64,000 nt of DNA, from NCBI RefSeq assembly GCF_001638985.1, contig NW_017265139.1:1984001-2048000 (forward strand), given 5' to 3'. Shown here in pieces: positions 47,660 through 60,830 of this stretch (its first letter is position 1; each line of letters begins with the position of its first letter). The notes under the pieces were generated by a model. It saw only the letters and a list, made by a program, of their open reading frames with translations. It searched no databases and was not told where the DNA came from. The translations under genes and the position numbers were made by a program. The DNA comes from Phycomyces blakesleeanus NRRL 1555(-). Taxonomy: Eukaryota > Mucoromycota > Mucoromycetes > Mucorales > Phycomycetaceae.

Positions 47660-48306
47660 TAGTGTTTGTAGTATTTGTAGTGTCTGTAGTGTTTTGGAAA
47701 TGAAAATTATATTCCGGTTGTTTATACTCTATTTTTCTGCTTTCTAATAACCAAACTAAGCAATAACTACAAAATTGTAAGTATTGGAGTGGAGTAGGAA
47801 TACCACATCGAGTTTATTAAACATTTGTGGAAGGGTCGGCAGATTGACAGATGTAACATGTCTTCATGATTGGTCAAGGACATTTATTCATTTATCTCTC
47901 TCTGTCTTTCTTTTGGAGACATGTACAGATCCTATCATTCCTACTCACAATATATTAAAATATAAAAGACGCCCACCCATATATATAGATAGATAGATAG
48001 ATAGATAGACAGGCAAAGAAAGAGAAAGAAATGGAAGCTTCTTTGGATCTACACTGATATTTTCATGTATATGCGTATATGCGTATATGCGTATGTGCGT
48101 TTGTGCGTTTGTGCGTTTGTGCGTAAGTATTAGCATCATCATTTTCTTTTCTTTTCTTGTCTTAATAAATAAATTGATTTAAATGAGATAATTGTACTTT
48201 AAGCCGCACAAGTTACATGACAACCACTTTATATGTTCAAATAAAGGAGGATTTGCTTCTTAACCCCATCCTTACTTTTACTATTACTCTTTTTCTTTAA
48301 AAAAAA

Positions 48307-48341
<35 letters not shown>

Positions 48342-49433
48342 ATAATAATAATAAAAATAGTCTAATGAATGCATATATTTAGAGTTCATTAAAAATAAAC
48401 TATTTAGTTTTTAATTATTATTTAAAAGGATGAGTAAAAAAAAAGTAAAATTAAATAAATATAAATCAGTAACAGCAATAGTAAGTATTTATATTAATAT
48501 TAGTATCAGTGTTAGTATTAGTGTTAGTGTCAGCGTTAGTAATCAGTAGCAGCAACTGTCGCAGCAACAGCAAAATAGTATATCTTTCATTAGTAAGTAA
48601 CGTATATATATATAAATAAATATTTAGCATTTTGGATAATAATTCATCCTCCAGCTGCACAACCCAATCAAGTGTTTTGTATGTCTTCCACCGTCACTTG
48701 GTATGGAAACTCGCAAGTGATAATAACATTGTGGTCCACATGATAGGCAAGTTCACCATGGATACACAGTAGATATCCCTTCTCACTTTTGTATCTGGTT
48801 GTATATATGTATGTAATATAAAATAAAATAGGTTTAGCTTACTATATATGTACATGTATAAAAATATACATATTTATATATGTGTCTGTATATATTATTG
48901 AGATCGAATGGTGCGTCATAGCAACCATTTGTTTAAATGAATATATAATATAAATATATACATAAAGACAGTTATAATAGAAATAATACTTTAAATAAAA
49001 CAGTATATATAAATATTTTAGTGCAAGATATTGTGACTCCGATTTTATATTATAAAGTCTATCGATATCGTGTTTTCTGTCTTTTTATGTATATTTTCTG
49101 CTTGAGCAGAAAACTTAAATTGACAATCAAAGACGATTTATTATTAAAAGTTACATAGATACATAGATACATAGATACAAATATTCAGAACAATCAATTA
49201 CCTCCAAGTTATAGAATTGTGTTTCCATGGAAAACAGAATTAAAGATTTATAGGATCCTGATCTCTGTATTTATATAAATATATTCATATCCAGTCTTCG
49301 CAAATCTATAAATGGCAAGTTTCTCCTTGTTTTTCTTTTTGCCATTGGCCAAGACTAGAACTATCAAATATATAAACGATTCTTGTTTGATGTCGAATCT
49401 TCCTCTTTTGGTGTATTCCTTTGGGCTGTAACA

Positions 49434-49724
49434 TTACACACGCACACGCACACGCACACGCACACGCACAACCACAAGTACAAGTACAAGTACACACACA
49501 CACACACACGCAAACACACACACAAACGATAAACGCACAAAAACGATAAACACATAAACACAAAAGATAAAAGCACACACGCACACACGCACACACGCAC
49601 ACACGCACACACGCACACACGCACATACATACATACATACATACATACATACATACATACATACATACATACATCATACATAAACTACAATACAATACAA
49701 TACAATACAATACAATACACTATA
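49434..49724. repeat. CA/CGCA, CATA and ATACA tandem repeat cluster
   Basis: Successive arrays of CACG, AGTACA, CACACG, CATA and ATACA units fill nearly 300 bp directly before the UPF0658 start. ORFs reading Cys-Val or Tyr-Val-Cys repeats on the minus strand are artefacts of this cluster. Confidence 0.9.
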
Positions 49725-49740
49725 CCACACAAGCACGAAA

Positions 49741-52038
49741 ATGTCAAAATGCTTTGTATTTACCAGATCAGTGTTTCAAAAACAACGTGAAACGGACCAA
49801 GTATCAAGTATTTCTCATATTTTTGATCTAATGGTAATATGGTTTGTATTACTTTCATCATAGTCATCATATTACTATAATAATCATTATTATTAATATT
49901 ACTTTTAAAAAAAAGTAACATAAAAAACTAATGTGATATACATAGTACAAGCGATTAGGAGAATCTAAAGAGACTATAATATATTCAATACTTATTACTA
50001 TATCAGCTGTAATATGTATTGTATTGGAAATTCTGATCACATCATCTAATGGGAATGAGATCAATTCAATCTTGGAATCATATAATCAGTTTGATCATCA
50101 TCATGATTCCAACCCAACCTCAGATATTAGTCATGTTTACACAGACAATGCTTATGTGTCCATACTTGTCAACCTTCGTCGACAAAAGGATAAAAATATA
50201 TTTCTTATCTTGTTTCAATTGTTTCAAACTTATCTAGGAATTGATGCAGTAAGTCTATAAATCCAACTAATCAATCAAAATAACTTATCAAACACTTGAT
50301 TGGTATCTTATTGTTATTATTATTATTGTTATTATTATTATTATTTTATCTGTAATAGATTGTACGCCAAAACACCATTCAATTGATGGCCCATACTGTA
50401 TTCCAATTCATTTGTCTTTTGTTTAGTTTACTGCAATTTGTAGAGACACGAAAATGGTAAGCAACTATAGCCAAAGTATTTGTTACTATTACTATTATTC
50501 TTATTTTTAACATATTATATATATTTATATAAATAATAGGAAATCAGAAGTGTCTAGTATTGATGATACGATAGATCAATCTGGATTCACACAAATAATA
50601 TATTATGAAATTGGGCAGATTGTGTACATGGCCATCTTTACTCTTCTTCTTGTATTTTTAGTCAAGAGACTCTTGGGACAGGTGAGCACCAAAGAAGAAG
50701 AAGAAGAAAAGAAGCAAAATTGTGATAAATAAAAGTAATTAATAATAATAATATTATTATCATTATTATAACCAACTAATTTCATATATATATATATATA
50801 TTAAAAAAAAATGTTATTATTTTATGATCAATTATTGTAACAATATTGAATTAATTAATTAATCAATAAATAAATAAATATGTGAATAAAACCTAATATC
50901 CTCAAAGTTCGGCTGGAATATCTACAAGCGAATTGGTGCTGATCTACAGCTTCAAGGTATTCATAATTACTTTACACTTGCTATCTATATTAAATTTAAT
51001 TCGATAAAAGCACATCTATATCTACATTTAAACACACGCATTAATATGTATAATTTTCTTTTATTGTTATTATTTAGCAAGGTTTAGATTGTGCCTATTC
51101 TTCTTGTTGAATCTCAAATTAGATGCATTTTTCCACCTTTTCTTTAGTGTCTTTTGGTTTGTGGTGAGTGATGTTTCTTTCTTCCTTTTGCTTTTGAATA
51201 GTACATGTGATTTTTATTCTTAACGTCAATATCATTATCATGATTTTTATTGTCCATTCTGCAATTAGGTCATGACTCGGGAAACTTATTATAATAAAGG
51301 TTCTGCATATCTGGCCTGGTATATCCTACACCTTTTGTTAACCATCTGTCAGATCCCAGCTCTTTTTCTGGCAAGAAAAAGTATTCTGACCGAGAATCGC
51401 AGATTTATGATTGCTTGCTTGGTTGTTCATGGATTGACTACGGTTGATTTTATAATCATTCTTCAACAAAGTTTACGTTCCTGGGTATTTTGGATTATTG
51501 CAGGCATGTAATATAGATATATAGATATATAAATGTATATTAACATATATTTTATTAGTATGTTTGGCAATAGCACTTTCATTTGTAAGTATTATTATTA
51601 TTATTATTTAAAAAAAAGTACAATGATTATATGAGCTTTGTACTATTATTATTCTCTTACTTCATATGATAATGCTAATACCAATATTAATAATGAACCA
51701 ATGGTATATGCATGTATACATATATATATATATATATATATATATTAGTCTACAATTGTCTTGGCAAGCTTTGTCCTGAGAAACTTTGGCAAGGGATTGA
51801 AACCCCACAGTAAGTTGTTTCAAATAATTATTAAAAATAATAATAAATTGTTGACATTGATATTGACATATTTCAAAAAAAAAAAGTAAAACGGCTATCA
51901 GACAAGGACCACAGTTATATGATGAATAGAAGAGCCTTGGCCAACGAAACGTACGCAAGTAGCGATTCGTGGGTTATTGACCAAGACTCTATCGATTCTA
52001 GACAAACCAAGGCACCACCTTCTATTTCATTTCATTAA
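49741..52038 (+). CDS. UPF0658 family Golgi membrane protein
   Basis: The family is fungal, multi-pass and Golgi-located in fission yeast; its biochemical role is unknown. Ten exons join in frame: 49741-49833, 49946-50248, 50359-50456, 50540-50681, 50908-50956, 51078-51163, 51269-51503, 51559-51584, 51749-51809 and 51887-52038, giving 414 residues. The family signature FGWNIYKRIGADLQLQARFR is split by an intron and is followed by LLNLKLDAFFHLFFSVFWF. Around seven hydrophobic segments are visible, including ETIIYSILITISAVICIVLE and AYLAWYILHLLLTICQIPAL. The C-terminal tail is polar (RRALANETYASSDSW). The intron at 51504-51558 starts with GC; only this choice keeps frame into the next exons. 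A decayed copy lies about 9.5 kb downstream. The exact first exon is less certain, although the pseudogene conserves its splice site. Confidence 0.85.
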
Positions 52039-53446
52039 ATGTATATATATATATATATGTATGCATGTTATTTATTATTTGTTCATTATTTTATTACTCT
52101 TTTCTTTTTATTCTTCTTTCTTATTTCAATATAAGATATAATACAATATAATGTATATATATGTACGTGTGCGTGTGTATATTTTTTTCGTGTTTTTTTT
52201 TGTGTTTTGGTCTGATGTGTGAATGTCGACAGGATGACACAAAAAAATGGCTAAATAATAATAAATAATAATACAAGTGCCACGTTATTCAATGGTTTCA
52301 CGGCATTAAATCTGCCATGACATTTATAGATCTATAAGACCGTACTTGGTTTCCCATTTCAACTCAGGGAACGGCCACAAAGATCGACATTTAACGATCG
52401 TTAATATACCATAATATATATTACAAATATAACGTGAGTTTACAAATATGGGACAAGATTAATACAAATGAAATGAAGAAATGAAGAAATGAATATCATA
52501 ATTATTGCTATAAGAATAGGAATAACAATAACAGTAGTAGTAGTAAAATAGAAGGAGGTTAAGTTGTAATACCTTGGTTCCGGTTTTTTTAAAGAAAAAT
52601 AATATTTTCATATGTAACAAACAAACAATCCAAAAATCAAAAATTGAAAGATCAAAAGAGTTTATAGGAATATTTCAATACACTTGTTCCTTTTCTTCTC
52701 TTTTAGAATTTTCTTGAGCTGTTTTATATCAAGTATAAAGTATACTATTATTATCGAATGAATATGAATAGAAGAGCAAATAAAAGGGGTACTCAAATGA
52801 ATGCCCAACATTAGAGTTAAGTTCTCACTTATATAATCCAGCACATGTAAAATAAAAAACTAAAATAGATAGACAGATAGATGGATAGATGGATAGACGT
52901 TTTGAATGTGGTTTATTCAATTCCAGATGATCTGATATTTTATTCTTATTTTTTTTTCTTTTATAATAATAATAATAAAAAAAATTCTTGATCCCATAAC
53001 GTTGGCTTGATAGGGGAGGGAGTGAAGATGGTTTCCTTGATGTTGCAATTGTTCAAACAAGATATTGATCTTTCCTTTTGGCTTTTAATTCAACTTTTCA
53101 AATTTCCAGTTGGTATTTTTTTTCTTGCTAGTGATAAGAACTACAAATAAATAAGGAAAAGAAAAGAAAAAAAAGCTCGGAAATATAATGTATTTTACAA
53201 ATACAAACATACACAGTTCATAGAAAACGCCAGGGCTTATTTTTGTACTACTGTGTATTTGTATTTTGGGGGAACTTTTATTTTATTTGTATTTTATTTA
53301 TATTTTATACTTTTGGTATTCAACAGAAAAATTCAAATAATCAGAAAAAGTCTTAAAGCTTTTTATTTTTATTTTATTTTTTGTGATTTTAATATAAATA
53401 TATAAATAAATAAACATATGCATTTGACAAGTTTAGGTTTCCTGTG

Positions 53447-53480
53447 GGTTCCAAGGCAACCAAATGCACCCAGACCTGAC
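53447..53480. promoter_or_regulatory. X-box-like site, diverged copy
   Basis: GGTTCCAAGGCAACCAAAT shares its core and following bases (CCAGAC then TGA) with the segment at 54175-54203. It may be a related regulatory site or the remnant of a small duplication. Confidence 0.25.
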
Positions 53481-54174
53481 CAGATTAACAATATATATAT
53501 ATATATATTATATTCTTGATGATCTTATTCTTCAATTCTTCTTCATGAAAATCCTCGGAGCATTTTCTTCTTTTCCCTCTTCTTTTCCTTCCTTTGTTCC
53601 TTTCTTCTTTTTTCTTTTTTCTTCTTTAAAAACTAGCAAGGAATTAAGGAACAATAGATTGTGTATATGATTATCATATATCCCAAGCTTTAAATATTTA
53701 TTGCTGCTATTATGGACCGGGTCTTCTTTATAAATAAAAAGTAAATATAAAAGGAAAAAGAAACTCACTAGAGGTATTGAAGTTGTAAGAAGAAAGAGTT
53801 TGTATGTATCTTATATATATTAGTGGAGTTTTGAAAGTATTCGGAGAGAGCGATTGAATAACAAAAAAAAATCTATATAATAGTAAGAATGTATATATAA
53901 AAAAAAGAAAGAGTAAAATAGATGTGTATATAATTTCATGGCTGAACTCGACAAATATCTTTTTGTATTCCTTGCCTAGTAGATTTTTTTCTTTCTTTTC
54001 TTCTTTTCTTCTTTTCTTCCTGTTCACAAGGAACCTGTTACTGTGGTCAATAAAATTTCATGAACGACAAAGAAGAAATACAAAAAAAAAGAGAAAAACA
54101 AGGGACCTCAAAGTTAAAAAAAAAACAAACCAAAAAACCAAAAAAACACGACCTTTTCTTTTCTTTCTTTTTTT

Positions 54175-54203
54175 GGTTCCATGGTAACCAAATCCAGACT
54201 GAG
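54175..54203. promoter_or_regulatory. X-box-like palindromic site
   Basis: GGTTCCATGGTAACC is a near-palindrome resembling the RFX-factor X-box (GTTNCCATGGNAAC), one base short of the canonical spacing. The preceding pyrimidine tract (CGACCTTTTCTTTTC) recurs before the site at 60968. Confidence 0.3.
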
Positions 54204-56165
54204 TTTTAATACGGGTTTTTCTGTTTCTGTTGTTGTTGTTGAAATATATGTATGTATATTTATGTTTATAATATACAAAAAGGTTTCTGTGAAGTGACAA
54301 AGATAGAGGACAAAATTACCATGGCAATAAATAAAAATAAATAAATAAACAAATAAAGAGCATGTGCATGATATATGTATAAATATATTGACTGTTGAAA
54401 GTTGATCAAACTAAAGTGACGTACAGTATATTAAATATATTAATATAATTAATGATAGAAAAGTTTAATTTCTTTAACAATTTATCCTAAATTTGGTAAG
54501 TTTATATGTTTGAATCTAGTGCGGTAAATCTAAACAACAGCAACACACAACAACAACAACAATAACAATAAAAGTATATATATATATATATATATGGTTT
54601 GTAAATATGCACACAGTCATCTATACATCGATCTACATATTCATATCCATATCCATATCCATATATATATATATATATATATATAAAGTGTACGTATGTT
54701 TGTGTGTGATAATCAAAATCGAAGAGATTGAACCATAAAATAATAAGGTATCTTTTTGTAGGTTGTTTCAAATATATTAATATTGAACAAATCGGTAACA
54801 AGTTGACAAAGTTGTTCCTGAACACATGCCTAGATACATACTTAGATACATAGATACATAGATACATAAATACATAAATACATTTGAACATTATTCAACA
54901 CATATTTATATACGTACATACATAAAAGTGTCAAGTGGGACAAAGGATCTAAAAACGAACAATTGTGACAATTGATTTTCCAGCGGTGTAATATTTTATA
55001 CTCTTTTATTTTATTTCTATTTATGAGAATGTGGATTTTTCATACTTGATGAATCATAGCTCAATTTCTATTGGATGAATGCACTTTCTGGAAAGAGCGT
55101 ACAAAGAATAAAAATAAAAATTTATACTTTTTTTTTTTTTTTCTTGCCCCTGATAACAATTTTATCCGAATGACGTAAAAGAGAATAAATTAAACCCAGG
55201 CAACACACAGTTGATTTTATATTCCTTTCTTTCTTTTACTCATTTTTGATTTTTGATTTTTGATTTTTGATTTTTGATTTGTTATATCAGTTTAATTATT
55301 ATAATTATAATTATTATTGTTGGTATTAATTATCTGCTAATACATATACAATATAAATATATTTCATTTAATTTAATTTCATTTAATTTAATTTCATTTG
55401 TTCTTTATTAAATAGACTTTAGATAATTATTATCGGGTACTTCTTTAAGCGTAATGAAGTATTATTGGATATTGAGTATTGAATATTAAATATCATATTA
55501 GCAATAACATATTAGCCATATTTCATTTCTTATAAGCTATTAATAATTATTATTAATAATTACTCTTATTATTATTATTCTTATTATTCTTTTTATGATA
55601 TAATAAAATACATAGACGTACATACAAACATACATACATACATACATACATACATACATAATATTTGTGCGAATAAGAATAAATATATAATATAATGGAC
55701 ATGAGCTCTACTATACAAATTCGCATGCTAAACATTCCAAATCCGGAACTCCAAAAGAAAGAATAAAAAAAAACCCTATTCTGCGTCCTTTTAAAGCTCT
55801 TAGGACATTTGAATTAACGCTCAAGTCTGAAGGTTTTTTTTTTCTTTCTTTTTTGTCCTTTTCCTTTTTCCTTTTTTTTTTCTTTTTTTTTCTTTTTCTT
55901 TTCTTTTTCTCTTTTTTTTCTACCTGTTTTTTTTTTGTTATTTCTTCTTCTTCTTCTTCTTCTTCTTCCTTTTTTTCTTCATTTTTTCTTGTTCATTTTC
56001 TTCTTCTTTTTCTTTCTTTTTCTTTTTATATATATTTATATAATATATATATATATATATATAACCTACTCTAATCTCCGTCAATCTGTCACCTAGGTTA
56101 CCAAAAATATAACAGCACTTGTACGTACCTTTTTCATTCGAATTTTATCAGAGCACTACAAATCA

Positions 56166-56198
<33 letters not shown>

Positions 56199-56856
56199 CA
56201 TATATACATATATATTATACAACAACAGCACCAATATCAATAAGCAGCAATCATCAATAAATAACAGCGGCAGAATCAATAAATACATATATATATACAA
56301 CATATTTATATTACACCATCACTAAATATAATATAATATAATACAATATAATACAATATTCATATTCATATTAATATTCACACGATTACAATTCCAATTA
56401 CAATTCCAATTATACTTATACTTATACTTATGCTTACATATATATAATTTGTAATTTCTATATACAATAACCTTCCCCAGAATTAACAGAAAATCATACC
56501 AAGAAAAAGTGAGTTGCAGAATATTCAAGGTAAGCACAATTCTAATAATATTAATTAAAATAACCTTTCAAAAATAGGAAAATCAAATAAATAAATAAAA
56601 TTTTTATACACCCTATCTATTCTTAATTCTTAATTCCTATATTCTATTATATTCTATTATATTTCTATTTCTATACCTACACTTTAAACTCTTTACACAG
56701 ATTGTATTATACTATACACATCTGTTTATAAATATGTATAACATATGTGTGCTTGTGTATTTTTTTAACCCCTTGTTTTGTTTTCTTTGTACACAAACAT
56801 TTTTATAAAAAAATATGTATATTTAACCTTCTTTCCTTCTTATAAACATATATAGT

Positions 56857-57581
56857 ATGCGAATCCCATCCGGTTGCTCCAAGCTTGAGAGAGCTATTAT
56901 CATTGACAGAGTGAAAGGAATGATCTTTGGTAAGATTGAGATTTGAATAAACAACCAAATTGCTCCTAAACCAATAGATTTCATTTCCTATGTGTTCAAC
57001 AGGTGCTATCCTTGGCGACAGTCTTGGACTGGCTACAGAAGGAATGTCTAGAGAACAAGTTCAAAAGGCATATTCAAATGGCCCCATTCGATTTGGAATG
57101 GACGACGATCAAGAATCAGCTGGTGTTAATTTCATAAGAGACACCTTTCGCTCATTATTTGATGAAAAGTAATTATTGAATTTATTGAATTTATTTATTT
57201 ATTTATTTTTGCTTAATGTAGATCTTCTTTTATTTGATAATCTAATAGTACTTGTGATAATCGCTCATTTAATACATCTTTGTTTATTTTTAATCTTTTT
57301 TGTCTCAATAGTGATTTTGGCGATGACGCTGAACAGCAGCTCCTCATCTTATTTTCAATTCAAGAGAACCGGGGCACATTCAATTACAAAGACTATGCTA
57401 CACGACTTTATAATTATAGTAACCGAGGCATGCGCGGCCTAGACAAGCAACCACTCGGAATTAAAGCAACCACAAAATCAGTCCTTTCTCGACCTCATTT
57501 TCTCGAAAGTCCTGTAAGTAATTATTATTTCTTAGAGAGAGAGAGAAAAGACAAAAATTACCGTATATGAATATTCACATG

Positions 57582-57612
<31 letters not shown>

Positions 57613-58636
57613 GAAGATCCTAACAAACCATCATATTTTATATCTATTTATTTATTTTGTGTGTGTCTGTGTAGCACCCTACGGCAATAGATGTCTGGCG
57701 AAAGGAAATAGATACTCGCGACGATAGTGGTTCTTTGGTTCGTGCAGCAATTCTGGGCGTACCAAAGTTTTGGGATGGCACAACAGTTATCCAAAATTCG
57801 GCTGAATGTTGTCGTATCACTCATCCCGATCCTCGCTCTGTCATATCTTCTGTCATTGTATCTACCATTGTAGCAAGGTAAGCTTTCTATATATATATAT
57901 ATGTATCTAAATTACCTTGGCCCCTTCTTCTCTCCCCTCCTTCCACTCTCCCCTTGTATACATTTATTTATACCAATATTTCTTCTTTAGAATGCTGCGT
58001 GGACAAGACCTAGAAATGGAAATACTGGACTCTAGCCAACCTTCACCTCTACCTTCTCCTCTGCTGTCAAAACCTAATCAATTACCACTCTCATCAACAA
58101 AATTACCTCCGACTCCAACATCAACACCGCCTACACCAACCAGCGCTACTACCCCTACCACAAAATGGACTGACTCACTCGAGACAGATCGTGTATTAAT
58201 GTCACTCGTCAGAGCAGTGATTGACGCCAACAAGCGAATCCTGACCGCACCAAACACCGACCCACTTTTTCAAACTCCAGAAACAGACGCAAACCTGATG
58301 CAAGAGTACTTTGAGCAATTGATCAAGACTTGCTACCAGGAACCTCTTCAGCTCTCTCCACAGTTACTACACGAATCTCATGTGTTTTCCTGTCTAGGAG
58401 GAGCCAGCTATGTATTCACGCGCGTGATTCCAAAGGGTAGCGAGACCGAGTACTTTAAGCGACTGTTGATGGATATCGTGATGCAGGGTGGACACGCAGA
58501 TGCAAACGGGTCGGTTGCAGGTGCCTTGCTTGGTCTGAGGATAGGGTATGGTTGTCTTCCGAGCGAGTGGGTTGTTGGACTCAAGAGGTGGGAGTGGTTA
58601 GAAGATAGAGTTGAAGAGTTTTGTGAAATGCTCTAA
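56857..58636 (+). CDS. ADP-ribosylglycohydrolase family protein
   Basis: Family role: these binuclear-metal enzymes (DraG/ARH) remove ADP-ribose from proteins or metabolites. Exons 56857-56929, 57003-57168, 57312-57513, 57675-57877 and 57991-58636 join in frame to 429 residues. The N-terminus shows the family pattern KGMIFGAILGDSLGLATEG. DFGDDAEQQLLIL stands where the first metal-binding acidic cluster (usually DDT/DDTE) is expected. Near the C-terminus, GGHADANGSVAGALLGLRIG replaces the usual GGD(A/T)DTNG metal motif, with His for the first Asp and Ala for the Thr. A Pro/Ser/Thr-rich insert lies near residues 225-275. The altered motif could mean changed metal use or substrate, or loss of catalysis. 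The start is the first ATG, immediately after a possible acceptor AG, so a 5' untranslated intron is likely. Confidence 0.85.
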
Positions 58637-58925
58637 ACAAAAACCTTCTATTATTTTCTATTATTTTATTTTCTCGATCTCTATCTCTCTACTCCCTTTA
58701 TTTATTTATATATCTACCTATCTACCTACCTATCTATCTATCTATCTATCTATCCATATATTTTACTTTCTTTCACAAACCCAACAAAATCAACTCACAA
58801 ACGTATGTATATACTGCACTACACTGCACTGCACTGCACTGCATTACACTACACTACATTACACTACACTCTTACACTTACACGTTATGCCATTTGTTTT
58901 ACTTATTTCACTCCTTAATTATCTT

Positions 58926-58956
<31 letters not shown>

Positions 58957-59254
58957 TCCTTCTTCCCTTCTTTATTTTTTATTTTATTTTTTGCCGCAAG
59001 AACCTGCTTTTTTTTATCTTACATATATATTATATTATTCTTATTACACACACGCACACAAGCACAAACGACACCCAAAAAAAGACACTACAAAATACAC
59101 ACAAGCACAAACAAGTCAAATCAGGATGATTTGTATTTATCAAATTAAATGTTTCACAAAAAAAAGGGCGAAACACCAACAACAACAGCAACAGCAACAG
59201 CAACGATAACAACAGCAATAAAATGGAACAGACCAAGTAACAAAAAAAAACACA
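58637..59254. other. intergenic region after the ADP-ribosylglycohydrolase gene
   Basis: No gene. It holds CTAT, CACTG and AT microsatellites and a CAACAG-type repeat near 59175-59205. Confidence 0.65.
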
Positions 59255-60830
59255 AACCTTTCTCGTATCTTTGATCTAATGGTAATCTGATTTGTATTCA
59301 TTTCATTAATTATTAATTATTATTTTTATTAAAATAAAATTAAATTAAATTAAAATAAAATAAAATAAGAAAGCAAAAACCAATAGGGCTGTTCACACAA
59401 GTACAAGCAACCCAACCAAAAACAAAAAAGAATCTAAAGCCAAAAATAATGATGATAATAATACCATAATATACTCACACAACTCTATACATATTCGACT
59501 ACTATGATTGCTATAATGTGTATTTTTTCTTTTAAAAAAAAAGAATAGTACTAATCTTGCTCATCACATCCACATCATACTGAAATGAGATTATGAAATC
59601 TTTGAAATCATACAATTAGTTTAAATGGTGATGATTACCATCATCATCAGAATCGGAATCGGATTATAACCTAACCTCAGATATTTAGTCATGCTTATAC
59701 ACAGACAGTTGTTACATGTCCATATTTTTATCAACCTTTATTGACAAAAGGTTAAATATAAATATATAGAATATATTTCTTATTCTGTTTCAATTGTCTC
59801 AAAATTATTTAGGAGTTGATGCAGTAAGTCTATAAACCAACCAACCAATCAACCAACTTATCAAACTCACAGTATAATAATATCACATATGCTTAATTTA
59901 TAATGAAAACAGATATATTTTGTACATGACTTTCTTTATCCTTCTTTTAAGTGTCTTCTTTTGTTTAGTAAAGAGATTATTGATAGTATAAATTAATTAA
60001 TTAATTAGGTAATTAATTAAATTAGCAATATAATATTCTCAAGGTTTGGCTGGAATATCTATAAGCAAATTTGGTGCTGATCTACAGCCCCAATATATTC
60101 ACCATTACTTTATACTTGTTGTGCATATCAAAACCCTAATTCAATAAAATAATACATATATACATATACATGAATATGTATCTTTATGTATATGTATATG
60201 TATATGTATGTATATGTATATGTTTTTTTATAAGCTTTAGCAAGATTTATACTGTGCCTATTTTTCTTGTTGAATCTCAAATTTAGATTCACTTTTTTTT
60301 TCTCACCTTTTCTTTAGTCGATTTTGGTTTATGCTGAGCGATTTCTTTCTTTCTTTCTTTCTTTCTTTTGAATAATACGTATGATTTTAATTATTAAATA
60401 TGTTAGGATTTGGAAAAACCTACTACAATAAGGGTTCTGTCTATCTTTCCTGGTAAATTTTACATATTCTATTGACCATCTGGCAGATTCCGGTACCCAT
60501 CTTGTTTTTTTTTTTAAAAAAATGATACTAAAGTTTTAGGAATAAAAAATATTCTGGCCAAGAATTACCAAGTTTTATGATAGTTTACTTGGTGGGTTAA
60601 TGAATTAATTATTGAGGTTAATTTTTAGAATTTAGAAAAAGTAAATACTGTAAGAGTGTTTTTATTAGCAATTATATAATCTGCTATGCTTTGCTTTGCT
60701 CTGCTCTGGATTGTGGAGTTTATATTTTATGTAATTTCAGTGCTTATACAACAGCCGCGGTTTGATTTTTATAATCATTCTTTCAACAGGTTACGTTAAT
60801 AAGACTTTCGGATCATTGTAGGTATAAAGA
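59255..60830 (+). pseudogene. decayed duplicate of the UPF0658 gene
   Basis: Blocks match the gene at 49741-52038 in order and orientation. The exon 1 end and splice site (59262-59290) match 49816-49843. 59660-59750 matches exon 2 near 50113-50190. 59811-59850 matches the exon 2 end. 59925-59985 matches exon 4. 60043-60092 matches exon 5. 60239-60290 matches exon 6. 60420-60500 and 60745-60795 match exon 7. Exon 3 is missing. An extra T in the exon 5 signature shifts the frame, and TGGTAT has become TGGTAA in exon 7. Introns are also partly alignable, so this is a DNA duplication rather than a retrocopy. Confidence 0.88.

Larger units (their letters stand above)
47172..49740. other. intergenic region between the kinase and the UPF0658 gene
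   Basis: Upstream of the minus-strand kinase and of the plus-strand UPF0658 gene, so it should contain both promoters. It holds a long GT microsatellite, ATGCGT-type repeats near 48065-48125 and a CA/CATA repeat cluster. A coding-like minus-strand segment at 48668-48794 is described among the findings. Confidence 0.6.
52039..56856. other. AT-rich intergenic region
   Basis: No supported gene in 4.8 kb. Two short related segments with X-box-like sites lie near 53447 and 54175. A heptamer repeat (TTTTTGA) lies near 55245-55280. A long pyrimidine-rich tract at about 55835-56035 is probably part of the promoter or leader of the ADP-ribosylglycohydrolase gene. Confidence 0.6.

Noticed and set aside
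49306..49710. Minus-strand ORFs of Tyr-Val-Cys and Cys-Val repeats
   Set aside because: They are translations of the CA/CATA microsatellite cluster, not genes.
58611..59209. Plus-strand ORFs after the ADP-ribosylglycohydrolase stop
   Set aside because: They are built almost entirely from CTAT, AT and CACTA microsatellites.
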